The notes under the pieces: generated by a model
What the model saw: the letters and a program-made list of their open reading frames with translations, nothing else
What the model was told of the DNA's origin: nothing
The model's database searches: none
Program-made: the position numbers and the translations under genes
Assembly: GCA_949361645.1 (NCBI GenBank)
Contig: OX442434.1
Location: 4,466,788 to 4,530,787, forward strand
DNA: 64,000 bases
Direction of reading: 5' to 3'
Source of the DNA: Spongilla lacustris
Taxonomy: Eukaryota > Porifera > Demospongiae > Spongillida > Spongillidae
Part shown: in pieces, positions 1-10,944 of the stretch
Layout of the letters: each line of letters starts with the position of its first letter
How positions within the stretch are numbered: the first letter of the stretch is position 1

Positions 1-1371
1 AGTTACCGTTAACCTTTGGCTCTTCTTGCAACCGAATTAAAGCTAGTTTGCGTAGGTACTTGGATAAATCACGTAACTACCGTAAAAAATTGTTTCCCAA
101 AAATTGTGCCGTAATTTTTGACTGCCGGAGAGGATTGATTTGTGGCGATCGATTGTTTGTGCTGGTTTCGAGTTCTGTTGTGCTTGCTATATTCTATAAA
201 GGTAGCCCATGGCTTCTTTTAGCATTAGCTATTCGTTGTATACGGTGAAATGATTCGCAGTAGTAAGTTGTGGGCGTGTCAAAAAAGGGTATGGTTTGCT
301 GGTTATAGAATTTTGTAGCGCATTGAATGGGTTCCATGAAATACATATGAAGGCATTAAGGACACCTAGTTGCATTACTCATTTAAGTATGAGGGCAATC
401 AGACGATGCGCAGGGTGTTGTCTCGAAGCCTCCACGAACGGCTTCATATGGTTTAAGGTACGCGATTATCGTGAAAGCTAATAGCTTTTATGACAGTGGG
501 ACGTCATACTTATTTGCCTTAATGTTACAAAGATATGTTTTTCACTTTTTTTTACGTGGGTAGAGAGTGTTAAAGAGGTGTTCTATATAAAACGCACCTT
601 ATCGTTGCCGTGGGTTCTTTAGTTAGATTATTTTCAGACTCTGCTGCTTATGTAGTAAAATCGCCTTGCATATCTCGAGATTCTGATTTAGCGCAGTGCA
701 CTTATCAATCAAACCAATTTAATCAAAATTTGTCATAGCAACATGCAATGTGAGCTTATAATTCGTTTTTTAATACTATGTTTATGAAATTCTATATTTT
801 TATTCAACACTTCTGTGTGTACTTGCATGGATAATGAAGACTGTTGCTGATGATTTGAAAAGAATTTTTTTTTACCATTTTAATAATTACATTTAATGAA
901 CGTAACTAACTGTAAGCACCCATGATACGAAAGGGGCTTGGTGTTTTTACATCCACACTAACATAGCATCCCAACGTTTTGAAAATACAAGAAGTATCAT
1001 ATAATTATTGAGCACTCTGCTGGAAGCAGTCTCAGCACTACACCTGATGTGTTGCGGTGGGCAATATGTCATAATGTCAAAATTTTACAAGGTGTTGGGC
1101 TGAAGTACAGGTGTTTCTCAATGAGCAGTTTATAGTGTCTGTTGACACAGCTGAAAATGTAGCTGTTCCTCTACCAGTTTTGAATACAGAGCTGGATAAA
1201 TGTAATGTGCAATCCACCTTATGTTAAGAACTGATTAAACTTAAAATTAATGGTCGGCTGAATCTCAACCTGGTCTGTGCCAATGCCACAGCTGTCCTTT
1301 CTAGGATAGCTCCTCCGCCATAGACCTAACTTTCACATATAATGTGTTTATTGTCTTCCTTGTATAGCTTA
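1..1371. other. AT-rich non-coding stretch, no gene recognised
   Basis: Only short open frames without recognisable domains occur here. The sequence is AT-rich with stops in all frames. The distal part may belong to the poly(A)-tailed insertion that ends near 1414, but I cannot define its 5' edge. Confidence 0.5.
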
Positions 1372-1414
1372 TTAATAAACAATTATGTCAATGTAAAAAA
1401 AAAAAAAAAAAAAC
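1372..1414 (+). repeat. Possible 3' end of a retroposed transcript: AATAAA plus poly(A)
   Basis: An AATAAA hexamer lies about 20 bases before a run of roughly 19 A residues starting near 1396. This spacing is that of a mature polyadenylated mRNA end, so the sequence just upstream may be a reverse-transcribed insertion (processed copy or retroposon) on the plus strand. No open frame upstream identifies a parent gene. A simple A-run beside a chance hexamer is the alternative. Confidence 0.4.
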
Positions 1415-1787
1415 AGCTAAATTAAGAAATTCATAAGTGGCACATACCAGCAGTTTATTTAGTGTAAATATAAAAAGTTGCTGTCTGTACACAAGGGATG
1501 TAAGATAACACAGAGGAGATTTGCAAAACAAAATCACTGATTTGGTTCAAAACATAGAATTACATGTAAGTAATGAAGAATTGCTACATTGATTATCAGG
1601 CTCAAATATTATCATGACCAGAAATGATAGCAAGAAATATAGCACTGCTTGCTGCAAGGCTATTTACTATTGCCTCCAATATGGAGCACCCATAACACAT
1701 GTGTGTAATGTGATTAGCGCAATACTTTTTGAATTGGTGGGTACAACTATTGATAGTCTTCCTCATGCATAGTAGTACAGTATATCA

Positions 1788-2273
1788 ATGTGTAAATTAG
1801 GGATCATCAGTGATATTCAGGTAAGTGAAGTAATGTATGCAAATAAAAATCTCACTCTTTCATGGGACTCAACAACAGTTGATGCATGGGACATCAATGA
1901 CCTCCATATCAGTGTGCACACTGTGCCAGTAACTTTGTATGTACTGCAATTAGGTGCTATAGCCTCTGGTCAAACAGAAAACTATGTTTCACATCAGTGA
2001 TATAGCTTGACTCATGATTTCTGTATTCAGTTGCAGAATTCATTTTTATATGTAAGGTCAACAATTCTTAACCATTTCAAAAATACCTTAACCGACAGAG
2101 TTGCTGAGCAAAAACAAAATATTCTGCATCATAGACACATTATTTCAGTGAAAAGTACTGGTAAAGTTCCCAAAGCCACCAACTGTTACTGGACACAGGA
2201 AGACATCGAGGAAGAAGGGGAAGATGAAAAAATATGCATATTACAGCTGTATTACTGGAAATATTATTTTTGT
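1788..2273 (+). pseudogene. Decayed transposon-type ORF fragment
   Basis: Two adjacent plus-strand frames look like one interrupted protein. The first (70 residues) contains LTLSWDSTTVDAWDINDLHI and SVHTVPVTLYVLQLGAIASG. The second (89 residues) contains NTLTDRVAEQK followed by an acidic tail. From memory of unnamed metazoan mobile-element proteins, a tryptophan-aspartate-threonine motif followed by an LTDR segment is typical. A frame change near 2000 breaks it. No terminal repeats were found next to it. The family is inferred and no function is claimed. Confidence 0.4.
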
Positions 2274-2276
2274 TGA

Positions 2277-3200
2277 TTTTCCTGACATGTGAAATGCCTT
2301 TTTCATTGAATGGTAAAATTTTGTTTCCGAGAACATGATATATATATACATTTGGCTATATGTTTCTATATCGCTACCATGAGCAGCCTGCATATTTGGC
2401 ATGATTTTATGCATAATATCGGCTGTAGTACCTTCTAAAAAGGATTTTTATATGCAGGTATGTGTGGCAGTTACTCCTTATATATTTGGCTGCAGTAGCA
2501 TATTTGGTAAGATCAATGTAGCGAATATAAGTTAAACCGGCACAGTTTTTTTTTGCGCGGTCATTCAATTCCATACATTCAAAAGTACCGCTTTATGCTG
2601 CCGTATTGACCGAATGAAAAAAGATTATATGATAAGTAATATACCGTTGGAATGCACATTTTTTACTCGTTTTAGAACCATGCGAATTGTTGCAAAAATA
2701 TCAATTTGAAAAAAATATCCAAGTACCTAAGTTTGCGAGACACAGATCGTTTGTGCAAACAGCGCACCAACGAAACAAATGGCAAAGAGACGCTTCTCTA
2801 TAATGTCAGTATGGAAACCGACACTTTCATCTGCGCACGCATATGCACGTTATTAATATAATTATATTACATATGACGTAAGATTTTTTGCCATATTTAT
2901 AAATCTTTAAAAAGCAAATTAGCCTGCCAGAAATTGCCGGTCTGTAATATGAAGAGGATTATGCTTGAAATGATACCGCTGCCACGTAGCAGTCCGCTCT
3001 GTGTGTAGTCTGTATAGCTCTAATTACCGATATGGCCATCAGTACAAGTTGTACTGGGCGGGCCCGTGCTATAAGTTATGCTCATTACGCCAGGGTTTAC
3101 AATTCTACTGTAATATAACAGTAAAGCTCACGACCAGTCGTTTGGTTCAACGCTAAAGCCAGTGCACGTGGTTCAAAAATCGCGAGGTTTCGAGTTTTAA
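2277..3200. other. AT-rich spacer without recognisable gene
   Basis: No long open frame, tandem repeat or inverted repeat was noticed. It separates the relic ORF from the inverted-repeat-bounded unit that begins at 3201. Confidence 0.5.
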
Positions 3201-5014
3201 GGCCACTTTGAATTGCAAAGTTGGTTCCCGTCCGGTCTATAGACTGGACGGGCGGCTCCATTTCCATTATCCATTACAGGAAGTGACGTCACGATTCATT
3301 GTATATATTATGAACGGTACATACATATTAGTAGGTAACAAGCAATTATAACACTATAAATGCGAGACGCCTCGTATTTTTACGTGCATGGAGTGGGACG
3401 GTAATGAATGTGAATATGTATAGTCTGCCGGACATACAATTAATATTTGCAGGAAATATACGTTCTCAATACTAACAATCACTTCTTCTTAGTACTTCTG
3501 CGGGGAATCTTTGGCTTCGAACTGCAGTCATCACACTGAGGGAAATGTTCATTCTTTAACATTGCTAATGGAAGGTCTGCTGAACAATAAACACAGATGT
3601 CCACATAATTAGCTGAGTAGTACAAAGCTTCAATTGGTTTCCCACAATTCATTGATCTTACAAACACTAACATCTTGCAAACCTTCAGGCAGTTCTGCAT
3701 CCTGTAGTAAGGAACCACAAGAAAAACACAGGCCATCCAGAGCATGTTCAAGCAACTGCTTCTCTTGAGCTTTAAGTTTTCGCGAAGCATAAATTAGTCG
3801 CCACATATCACACTCATCACAACATAGCATCATACCACTGTTCTTGGCATGCTGTACACTTGCATAGAAAGGCAGAGAACTTTCTTTACCTCTCTTCAGT
3901 GAAGGTCTGTCATTTTCTGAAGTGTCTGCTCCATGAATTTCCTCAAACGATTTGAAATGCTTGTCATCTTTCATCATAGGGTCTGGGAACAACTTAATCA
4001 TAGATAATTCTTCAGTAGACAGCCTCACTCTGCCACAAATCCCACATTCTGCATTCCCACACTTTCTCACTTCAAAGAAATAGTGACGCTGACGGTAGCA
4101 ATGAGTTAGAAATTGCTTCAACTTTGGTGTCAAAACTTTCACACTGATTTTATCAGTGTAGCTTAGGTTAAAATCAGGGTCTATTTGATTCAAACAACTC
4201 CACTGACAATTTTGCTAGCAGTTCTCTAGATGCAGACTGGATAACTTCTCAGTTGTCTTTCAACTGTAACCTTTCTGTTATTTTTGTCAGTAGTATTTCA
4301 CAGGTTCTATGGAGTCCAACAGATCTTCACGAAGATTATTCTGTGCTGCTACTCTTCTAATTTCTGCCACACTATTGCAGCTCTTTATAGCTTCTTCATT
4401 ACTGTCATTCATTTTACTTCGTGCAACACCAATTGGCGGGTTGCTGTAAGAGCAGCGAAAGGTATTAGGCCTTCAAAGTTTCGGCCCAAACCGATAACGA
4501 CTTATACAACGTGGAAAAACAGTCGAACTGCACTAGAATGCTAAAACGGCGGAACGCTTTGTTTGTTTTGCGTACCTCGCAATGTACATACGTGCCCCTC
4601 GGAGCAGTCCAGGACATTAGACGACTTACGGAAACCATCCACAGAGTACATGTTTTCTGGTGATGTCCCTATTTTGCAATTATCAAGGAAATGGTTGGAC
4701 ACATGCTGCTTTATGTCATCATTACTACTACTCAGTTACAAGCACATCGTACAATCCTTGAAGTATATTAGTTTTTCATCTTCTATACAATATACTTTCC
4801 AAGATATTATTGTTATTCCACAGCTAGAGTAAAAAAACGGAGCTATTCACAAGGGTTCCTTCCATTACACGCGACTTTCACTTTCAAACAACATTTTTTA
4901 AAAATGGGAAAAAAATTCTTTTATATTTGAATAAATAGAATAATGGAAGAATTAGCATTTTTAAAAATATCATGCGGGCGGGGACGGGAACCAACATTGC
5001 AATTCAAAGTGGCC
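3201..5014. mobile_element. 1.8-kb unit bounded by 33-bp inverted repeats
   Basis: Positions 3201-3233 and 4982-5014 are reverse complements over 33 bases with one mismatch (the arm starts GGCCACTTTGAATTGC). Between them lies a broken minus-strand ORF with zinc-finger-like Cys clusters. Arms around a non-host ORF fit a decayed DNA transposon or a two-ended repeat. The ORF does not contain a transposase motif I recognise, so the element class is unknown. Target-site duplications were not identified. Confidence 0.5.
3479..4193 (-). pseudogene. Frameshifted Cys-rich transposon-associated protein
   Basis: Read on the minus strand, a 187-residue frame runs from 4193 to 3630. It has a KCGNAECGICG cluster, a FPDPMMKDDKHFKSFEEIHG segment and a CCDECDMWRLIY motif followed by GLCFSCGS. 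The reading then shifts by one base near 3665-3680. It continues in the neighbouring frame with CGKPIEALYYSAN, DICVYCSAD and FPQCDDC and ends in a Lys/Arg-rich tail at 3479. Paired CxxC motifs suggest treble-clef-like zinc binding. Similar Cys-rich proteins of unknown function occur in metazoan repetitive DNA; that is recollection, not a search. The frameshift could be decay or a sequencing error. Stops upstream of the first Met argue for decay. Confidence 0.5.
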
Positions 5015-5880
5015 TAATCCCGCAAAGAAGGTGTTTTGACAGTTTTGTCACCCGAGGAGTTTGGCAAAATAAGGGTTTGGGCCCGCCTCTCAACTTCCCA
5101 TGATGCAGGTATCAGAACTTAACTATTTCCACTTCGACAAACAATCGCTTAACTTCTTTTTTTCCTTTTCCCCACTTTTAAATCGCGTAGATGTGCTGCC
5201 TTTTGGTCACCATGCCAACATGCAATGTAAAAAAAAAGGATAAATGGTCACCCGCCACAAGCAACTGCTCAATGTGTTGGCCATAGAGCCCATTTGAGAG
5301 GGAAGGTGCAGATGGGTAGCAACCTCACACCTGACCCCCAACTGGGCCCTTGGTAAGCCGGCCGCTGCCTGCAACATCTCAGTGACATCACAGCTACATG
5401 TAAATCCAAAAGTATGATTATCAGTAGCAGGATTCTCAGCTGGGGCAATTATCGAGAGTTACGGCAGTAACTCTCATATAGGATTTGTGCCGTATTATGA
5501 AATCATTAAAAAAACCGCGTCCCGCGTATAACTCACGAACCGAGAATTGGATAGTGTAGCTCTTTATTGCTATCGATCCACAATGGAAAGACGATCATTT
5601 TCATGTTTTGTTCAAGTCGCCAGACCGTTTACTTTAAGAGAACAAAAAAGCTCGTAGTTCTCGTTCCCAGACCGTAATTTGTCCATAGTCGTCGTCGTCG
5701 TCGTCGTCGTCGTCTTTATGGGTGAGTATAACTCGAGATAGGAAAGGTAAAGCGCCAGTTACACCAAAAATCGTAGAATTTCCTGACAATACATCTTCAG
5801 GTATCAGATATATAAATAAAGCATGCAACCGATATACGAAATTTGCAGCTGTTCTCGCGCGCCAAGATATACGTACGTAA
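5015..5880. other. Spacer with a (GTC)n microsatellite
   Basis: A (GTC)n run occupies about 5688-5715; read on the minus strand it would code for consecutive Asp residues inside a 64-codon chance frame. No gene or larger repeat was recognised in the rest of the interval. Confidence 0.6.
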
Positions 5881-6745
5881 TATCAGAGATAATATATAGA
5901 GGGATTGGAAACGAATCACGTGCGCCATAGACTTCAGGAATTTTAGCGCGCCCTATCCTTGCACGCGTGAATCGCACCTACGTTGACCAAAAAAGGGGGC
6001 GGATTTGAAGGCTTGAATAGAAGTCTTGAATGTCACAAGGTAATGAAACATACCTTCTCAAGTTTAAATGAAGTAGTCGATAGACGGTTTACTAAAGATT
6101 CATTGAATACTTATAGATTCGATTTTGCGCCATTTTTAAACCGAAAAAGAAAAAAAAAATGGCCATTTTTTTTACTTTGCGGGGAGAATCCGGCGATCTA
6201 GAAGAACTGTTCTCGTCATTATTTGTGTATTTAATGCTCATAGTCTAGTATGTGCCTACCGCTATGTTGTTTGCGTATAGCATCTTCAGAAACCTCGCTG
6301 TGATGTTTTGGGTACCCTTACTCTTGCGGGGAGCCACGGCTTTTTGTTACGATGGTGGCTGGTTTTGATATATTATTTTGGTAGAGCTATGTTGGTTGTG
6401 TGCCTAGCACATGTTTTTAAAGTTAAATCACGTCCCAATCGTTCTGTACATTTCTTCAAAGGTGATGGATGGGCAGAAGAAAATCGAAGTTTCGGCACTT
6501 TCATCAGTAATAAATTCACACAGTGTCTCAGTCCTTCCCTTTATCCCAATTCACTGGTGGCTTGGTACGATCGTTGACCATGCTGAGTGCGAGGAATAAG
6601 GGGTCACATTCCCTCCATCCTGGGTGTCTGTTGTAAAATTTTCTAAGTTCTATCTAACCGCTTGTAATGATTCGTTTGAGGAATGCGCGCGTTGATTAGT
6701 GTTGATTGGCCCCGTTTCCAATCCCTCTATATATTATCTCTGATA
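5881..6745. mobile_element. 865-bp element with 33-bp terminal inverted repeats
   Basis: Positions 5881-5913 and 6713-6745 are exact reverse complements (the arm begins TATCAGAGATAATATATAGA). The interior has no transposase and only short unrelated frames (5983-6201 and 6308-6577 plus). The size and clean termini fit a non-autonomous DNA transposon. The superfamily cannot be assigned because no clear target-site duplication was recognised. Confidence 0.65.
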
Positions 6746-6889
6746 GAGTTAGCTATATTAAAACCGTTTCCATGACAATGTTTCACGTATAATGTATCGT
6801 GGTATGATTGGAACAGGTGGGAGTTTCATTTGTATTTTTAGTTTTGCTCACCATTTTAAGCTAGCGAAGTTGTTTTTGTCAAAATGCCT

Positions 6890-7219
6890 TTAGGCTTTAC
6901 GGCTACGAAAGAGGAAAGCTAAGCGACGAGAGGCTAGGAATACCTCCTAAATCGAGGCTATGAGTTAGAATCCTCCCGAGTTCGGTACGATGCTGATGCT
7001 GAACAAAGGCGGGCGTCTGCTCGTGACATGTACATGTACAGAGCAAATCTGGAGTCGAACCGAGCTTCTAAGAGGTGGCAACAGGAAAAGAATTCTGTTG
7101 CGGTGCGAGCTTCTAAGATGCGACGTTATGAACTGAACTCAGACGAGAAACGAGCTTCTAAGAGGGAAAGCTTGGCGCGCGAGTTTCGAACTAATGGAAC
7201 AGCTGCAAATGTAACATAA
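6890..7219 (+). pseudogene. Relic ORF with Arg/Lys/Ala-rich tandem repeats
   Basis: From about 6890 the plus strand encodes, with stops in its first part, a very basic repetitive protein. The open 63-codon section at 7028-7219 repeats an RASKR-type unit (SNRASKRWQQEK, AVRASKMRRYE, EKRASKRESLA). A comparable basic-repeat ORF lies at 62520-62782. Such arrays commonly form N-terminal regions of mobile-element proteins in early-branching animals (general recollection). No promoter, splice sites or conserved domain were seen. Confidence 0.4.
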
Positions 7220-7354
7220 CTGTAAACATTGTGTTGCTAGGCAATAAACATGGGAATTACAATTAAAGGCTGGATTTTATCGTACGATCGTCTACATTGT
7301 ACTACATGTACGTACACATATACTAGTAGTCACTTATTTAAAAAAATGAATGAA

Positions 7355-7622
7355 ACAAGATATAAAAAACATTCTCTCTGAGAAAGTTAGTGGTATTTGA
7401 AGGCAATGGTGGTGTAAAAAGGAAGGGAACAAGGGATTAAGTGGAGATATACATCCTATATTTAGCACTGTATAGAACGTCATTACAATCATGTTGCTAA
7501 ATTTAGGAATAATTATTGTATATCTCCACTCAATCCCTTGTTCCCTTCCTTTTTACACCACCATTGCCTTCAAATCCTATATACCACTAACTTTCTCAGA
7601 GAGAATGCTTTTTATATCTTGT
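7355..7622. mobile_element. MITE with near full-length inverted arms
   Basis: The left arm (7355 to about 7452) and right arm (about 7525-7622) are reverse complements with few mismatches, giving a 268-bp hairpin-like element with termini ACAAGATATA and TATATCTTGT. Related copies or half copies lie near 39404-39590, 45822-45960, 55838-55985 and 60428-60600. They share the CTCTGAGAAAGTTAGTGG and CAATCCCTTGTTCCCTTCC blocks. A multi-copy family without an ORF is the definition of a MITE. Confidence 0.75.
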
Positions 7623-10049
7623 CTATAGAAGAGTGCAAGCACAACCCAAAGTGCAATACATTGGGATGGGGTTTGCATATCACTAGTTGCAGAGGTGTAT
7701 GGTGCATGATGAGCTAAAGATTTAAAGTGCTTGTCTCCCATCTTACCACAATATCGGGCAAAAAAAAAGATCAGCTGTGCTATCTGAGCTGTATGGCAGG
7801 CCCAGGTGGATCCCTATTAAAACTGCCAGTCATTGGTTCATGTATGTGTGCATTTCCTAATATTCAGTAATCAGTAAAAGATGTTAGATAACTCTGAAGA
7901 TGCTATCTTGCAAACCAGAGGACCCTCATTTCATAGATCATTAGTTATTTGATAAGTGTTCCCTCCCAGATAAGCTTGCACATCAGCTTGGCTATCTGCT
8001 ACACCTTCCCCAAGGCTTAACCTTCTCCTTGATTTTATGAGTTTCAAGGTGCTACTAAGTGGTGGTTAGGGCTCCCCATGTCTTTGGCCTCAATGCATGT
8101 CCCCCACTCTTTGGACCATTTTGGTCACTAATTCAAGCTGTGTCATGCAAAAATGGTCCAGATGTGCCCAAATTGTCCAAGTATACATTTAATTACAGGG
8201 AAAGTGTCCTTTGTTGTCCAGGAGGCCGGGTGGGTGAACAGATCTGTGTGGAGTTCATCCTTTTTGATGCATGGTGTAAGGGTGGTAATGATGAAGTTGA
8301 CTGCCCTCTGCAGGGTGCACAACTTGGGCGCTCATTGTGAGAAACAGTAGAACTACATTATGTTCTAGCAAAAAAGGCGCGCTTTGGAATGTAATTAGAC
8401 GCTATTTTTTCCTTCTCATATGTACATGCGTATATTTTGCCCATCTTGGGGCATTTAGTCTTCACAACTGGACACATTTCCGATTGTAACCCACAATAAC
8501 ATAAATCATTTATAGGCATTGCAAGAGAAAAGCATAAACTTATAAATGTACTCAAAACAGCTATGATAAAAAATGTGAAGTGATAAAACATATTGCCATC
8601 TGCAACAACAATATGCAAGCGTCGGCAATGTTTCACAATGCCTTGGGTACTGCTGCATTGTGCAGCACAGCCTGGTGATAGTGTTCATTAAAGTCAAGTC
8701 TGAAGCATAAAAACTGCAGTCTCTGTTCTTTGTGCTGGCTTAATCTTTTCAGGAATTCTTTCAGCATTTCCTGTTCAGTAAAGCAGTAAGTGGTCAACGT
8801 GCACACAAACAAAAGTAAACATGTTCACGGCTGTGGCTATGATTTGCAACATATAAGGCAACAGGAAAACTATCTTATATTTTAAAGTTCAAATTGGTCT
8901 TACAACACACATGCAAACATACAATCAATATACACATAGAACGTAGTATACACAGTACTCCACAGACAGTAAATGCATGCTCATGCAAAATGGAATATGA
9001 AGCCCATAAAAAATGCAAGCCTACTTTGAAAGGAGTAATACAGTGCAAAATTATACAGTGTTCCAAATCAAGCTCCATGCATAACATCGAACAGCCTCTG
9101 TAACTGTGACTACCACATGACAGTCTGTCTATATACATTACATTGAAATGAGCTTGACCCTAATATGCACATAATGAATAAAACGTTGGCTCAACATATT
9201 ACACTACAATTATGTATTATGATCATAACATAATACCATGGTTATGTAAATAATTACATTAGCATGGTCCTTAAATAAGGACAATGTTGAAGTATAAAAA
9301 ACAATGGCAACAGCTATAATTTTCATTTACCAAAAGTGTATGTAGAATTGGTCACATGACAAAATTAATTTATCACAGCCATCTGTCAAATTGGCGTGAA
9401 GTTGGAATCAGTAACATTTGAATGGCAATGCAGTACCATATGTCTTGTGCTGCAAGTGGATAGTGGCAATGCCAATGGTATAAAATGATTACTGAGGTCT
9501 GCAATATCAATTAAATACTTTTAATTAATGAAATCCTTCCAAAGCATGACAAAACTTGATAACGTACCAGCTTTTGAAAATATTTGTAGTACTTTGTTGT
9601 TCATAATTCTGTCAATATGCTGCATCAAAGTGTTTTATTTTTATTTTTAAAAAGACCCTTTCCACCAATAAAATAGGGGAGCAAATTGTTAAAATCATTA
9701 TAAACTAGCTCTTCTTGGTATTTATATCATCAAATTTGAAAAAGAAGTGACCTTCGTATAATCGCAAAATGAAATAAGCTGCTCTTAGTTTTTCTTCTTC
9801 TAAAAAGCGTGTCCTTAAATCAAGGATGCAAACTGAGCCTAAACAAGGACAAAAAGCTTATGGAGATTAAACACGAACACAAGTACAAACGTATTTTAGT
9901 AATACCTTGTTTAGAAATTGAGCTACTACTTAAAATGATGCTCAAAATGTGCAAGGACCTAAAATAATATTGTATCCTGTTTTACCCACAGCTACAACGT
10001 ACATGTACATGTATATTTGAATCTGGCTCCTACAGTTTCACTGGCTCAC
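7623..10049. other. No gene recognised; intergenic or 3' region of TUBGCP3
   Basis: Only short frames without domain similarity are present (for example 8059-8340 plus and 8358-8636 minus). The last conserved C-terminal segment of the minus-strand gene TUBGCP3 should be encoded somewhere here if it exists. I could not recognise it in any frame. Confidence 0.5.
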
Positions 10050-10875
10050 CTCATAAACTTCCTGCAATACAATAAACCGGCGTTCATGATGACCGATGCA
10101 GATTACAATAAACTGCTTTCTTCTTTCCTCCTCAGCCTCTAGTTCTTTGGATGTTGCTCCCCATTCACCCTGATATACAAAAGACAACAATGAAAACATA
10201 TACACCTGTAAGCATACATGTACATGTACATGTACAGACCTGTGTTTGTATGTGTGGGTTTAGTGCAGGGGGTGGAGACTGAAATTAAGCCCCATTAAGT
10301 GCAAAGTGTTTCATGTGCAGACACCATACATGTACACATACCTAATTCTATTAATTTATATTCAGATCATTGTAATCCATCATGGATATACAGTTGCAAT
10401 GTAGATTTTAGTGCAGATTTTCACTCTCGATTATTTATGGCATTATCATAGCAACCACCATCCCATTCACAGAGCTACTATGAGTTTTAATCACCATATC
10501 TGTCTTTGTTTGTGGTGTGCAGCAGTATGTAGTGTATAAGTGTGTGGATAGTGTGTGTGCAGCAAGGCAAGATACACTGATTCAAACAATTACATTATGT
10601 ACAGCGAACTTAACTGTTATTAACCTAACGCCAGTTTTTATACTACATATACAGTGCCATCCACAAAAACATTTACTATTAATAGCTTGAAACTAATGTA
10701 ATCATCTGTAGCAATGCCATAAATCGATATTTGAGTGACGCTCGCAACACGCAATACACTCGCGTGCGAGTGTGAACTTGTGGGTGGACGGCACTGTACA
10801 TGTACATAAATGTAATTGCATCTACATGTAAGTGTGGTCTAATAGATTGAGTCCACTCCACACCACCTTAGCTTT

Positions 10876-10944
<69 letters not shown>

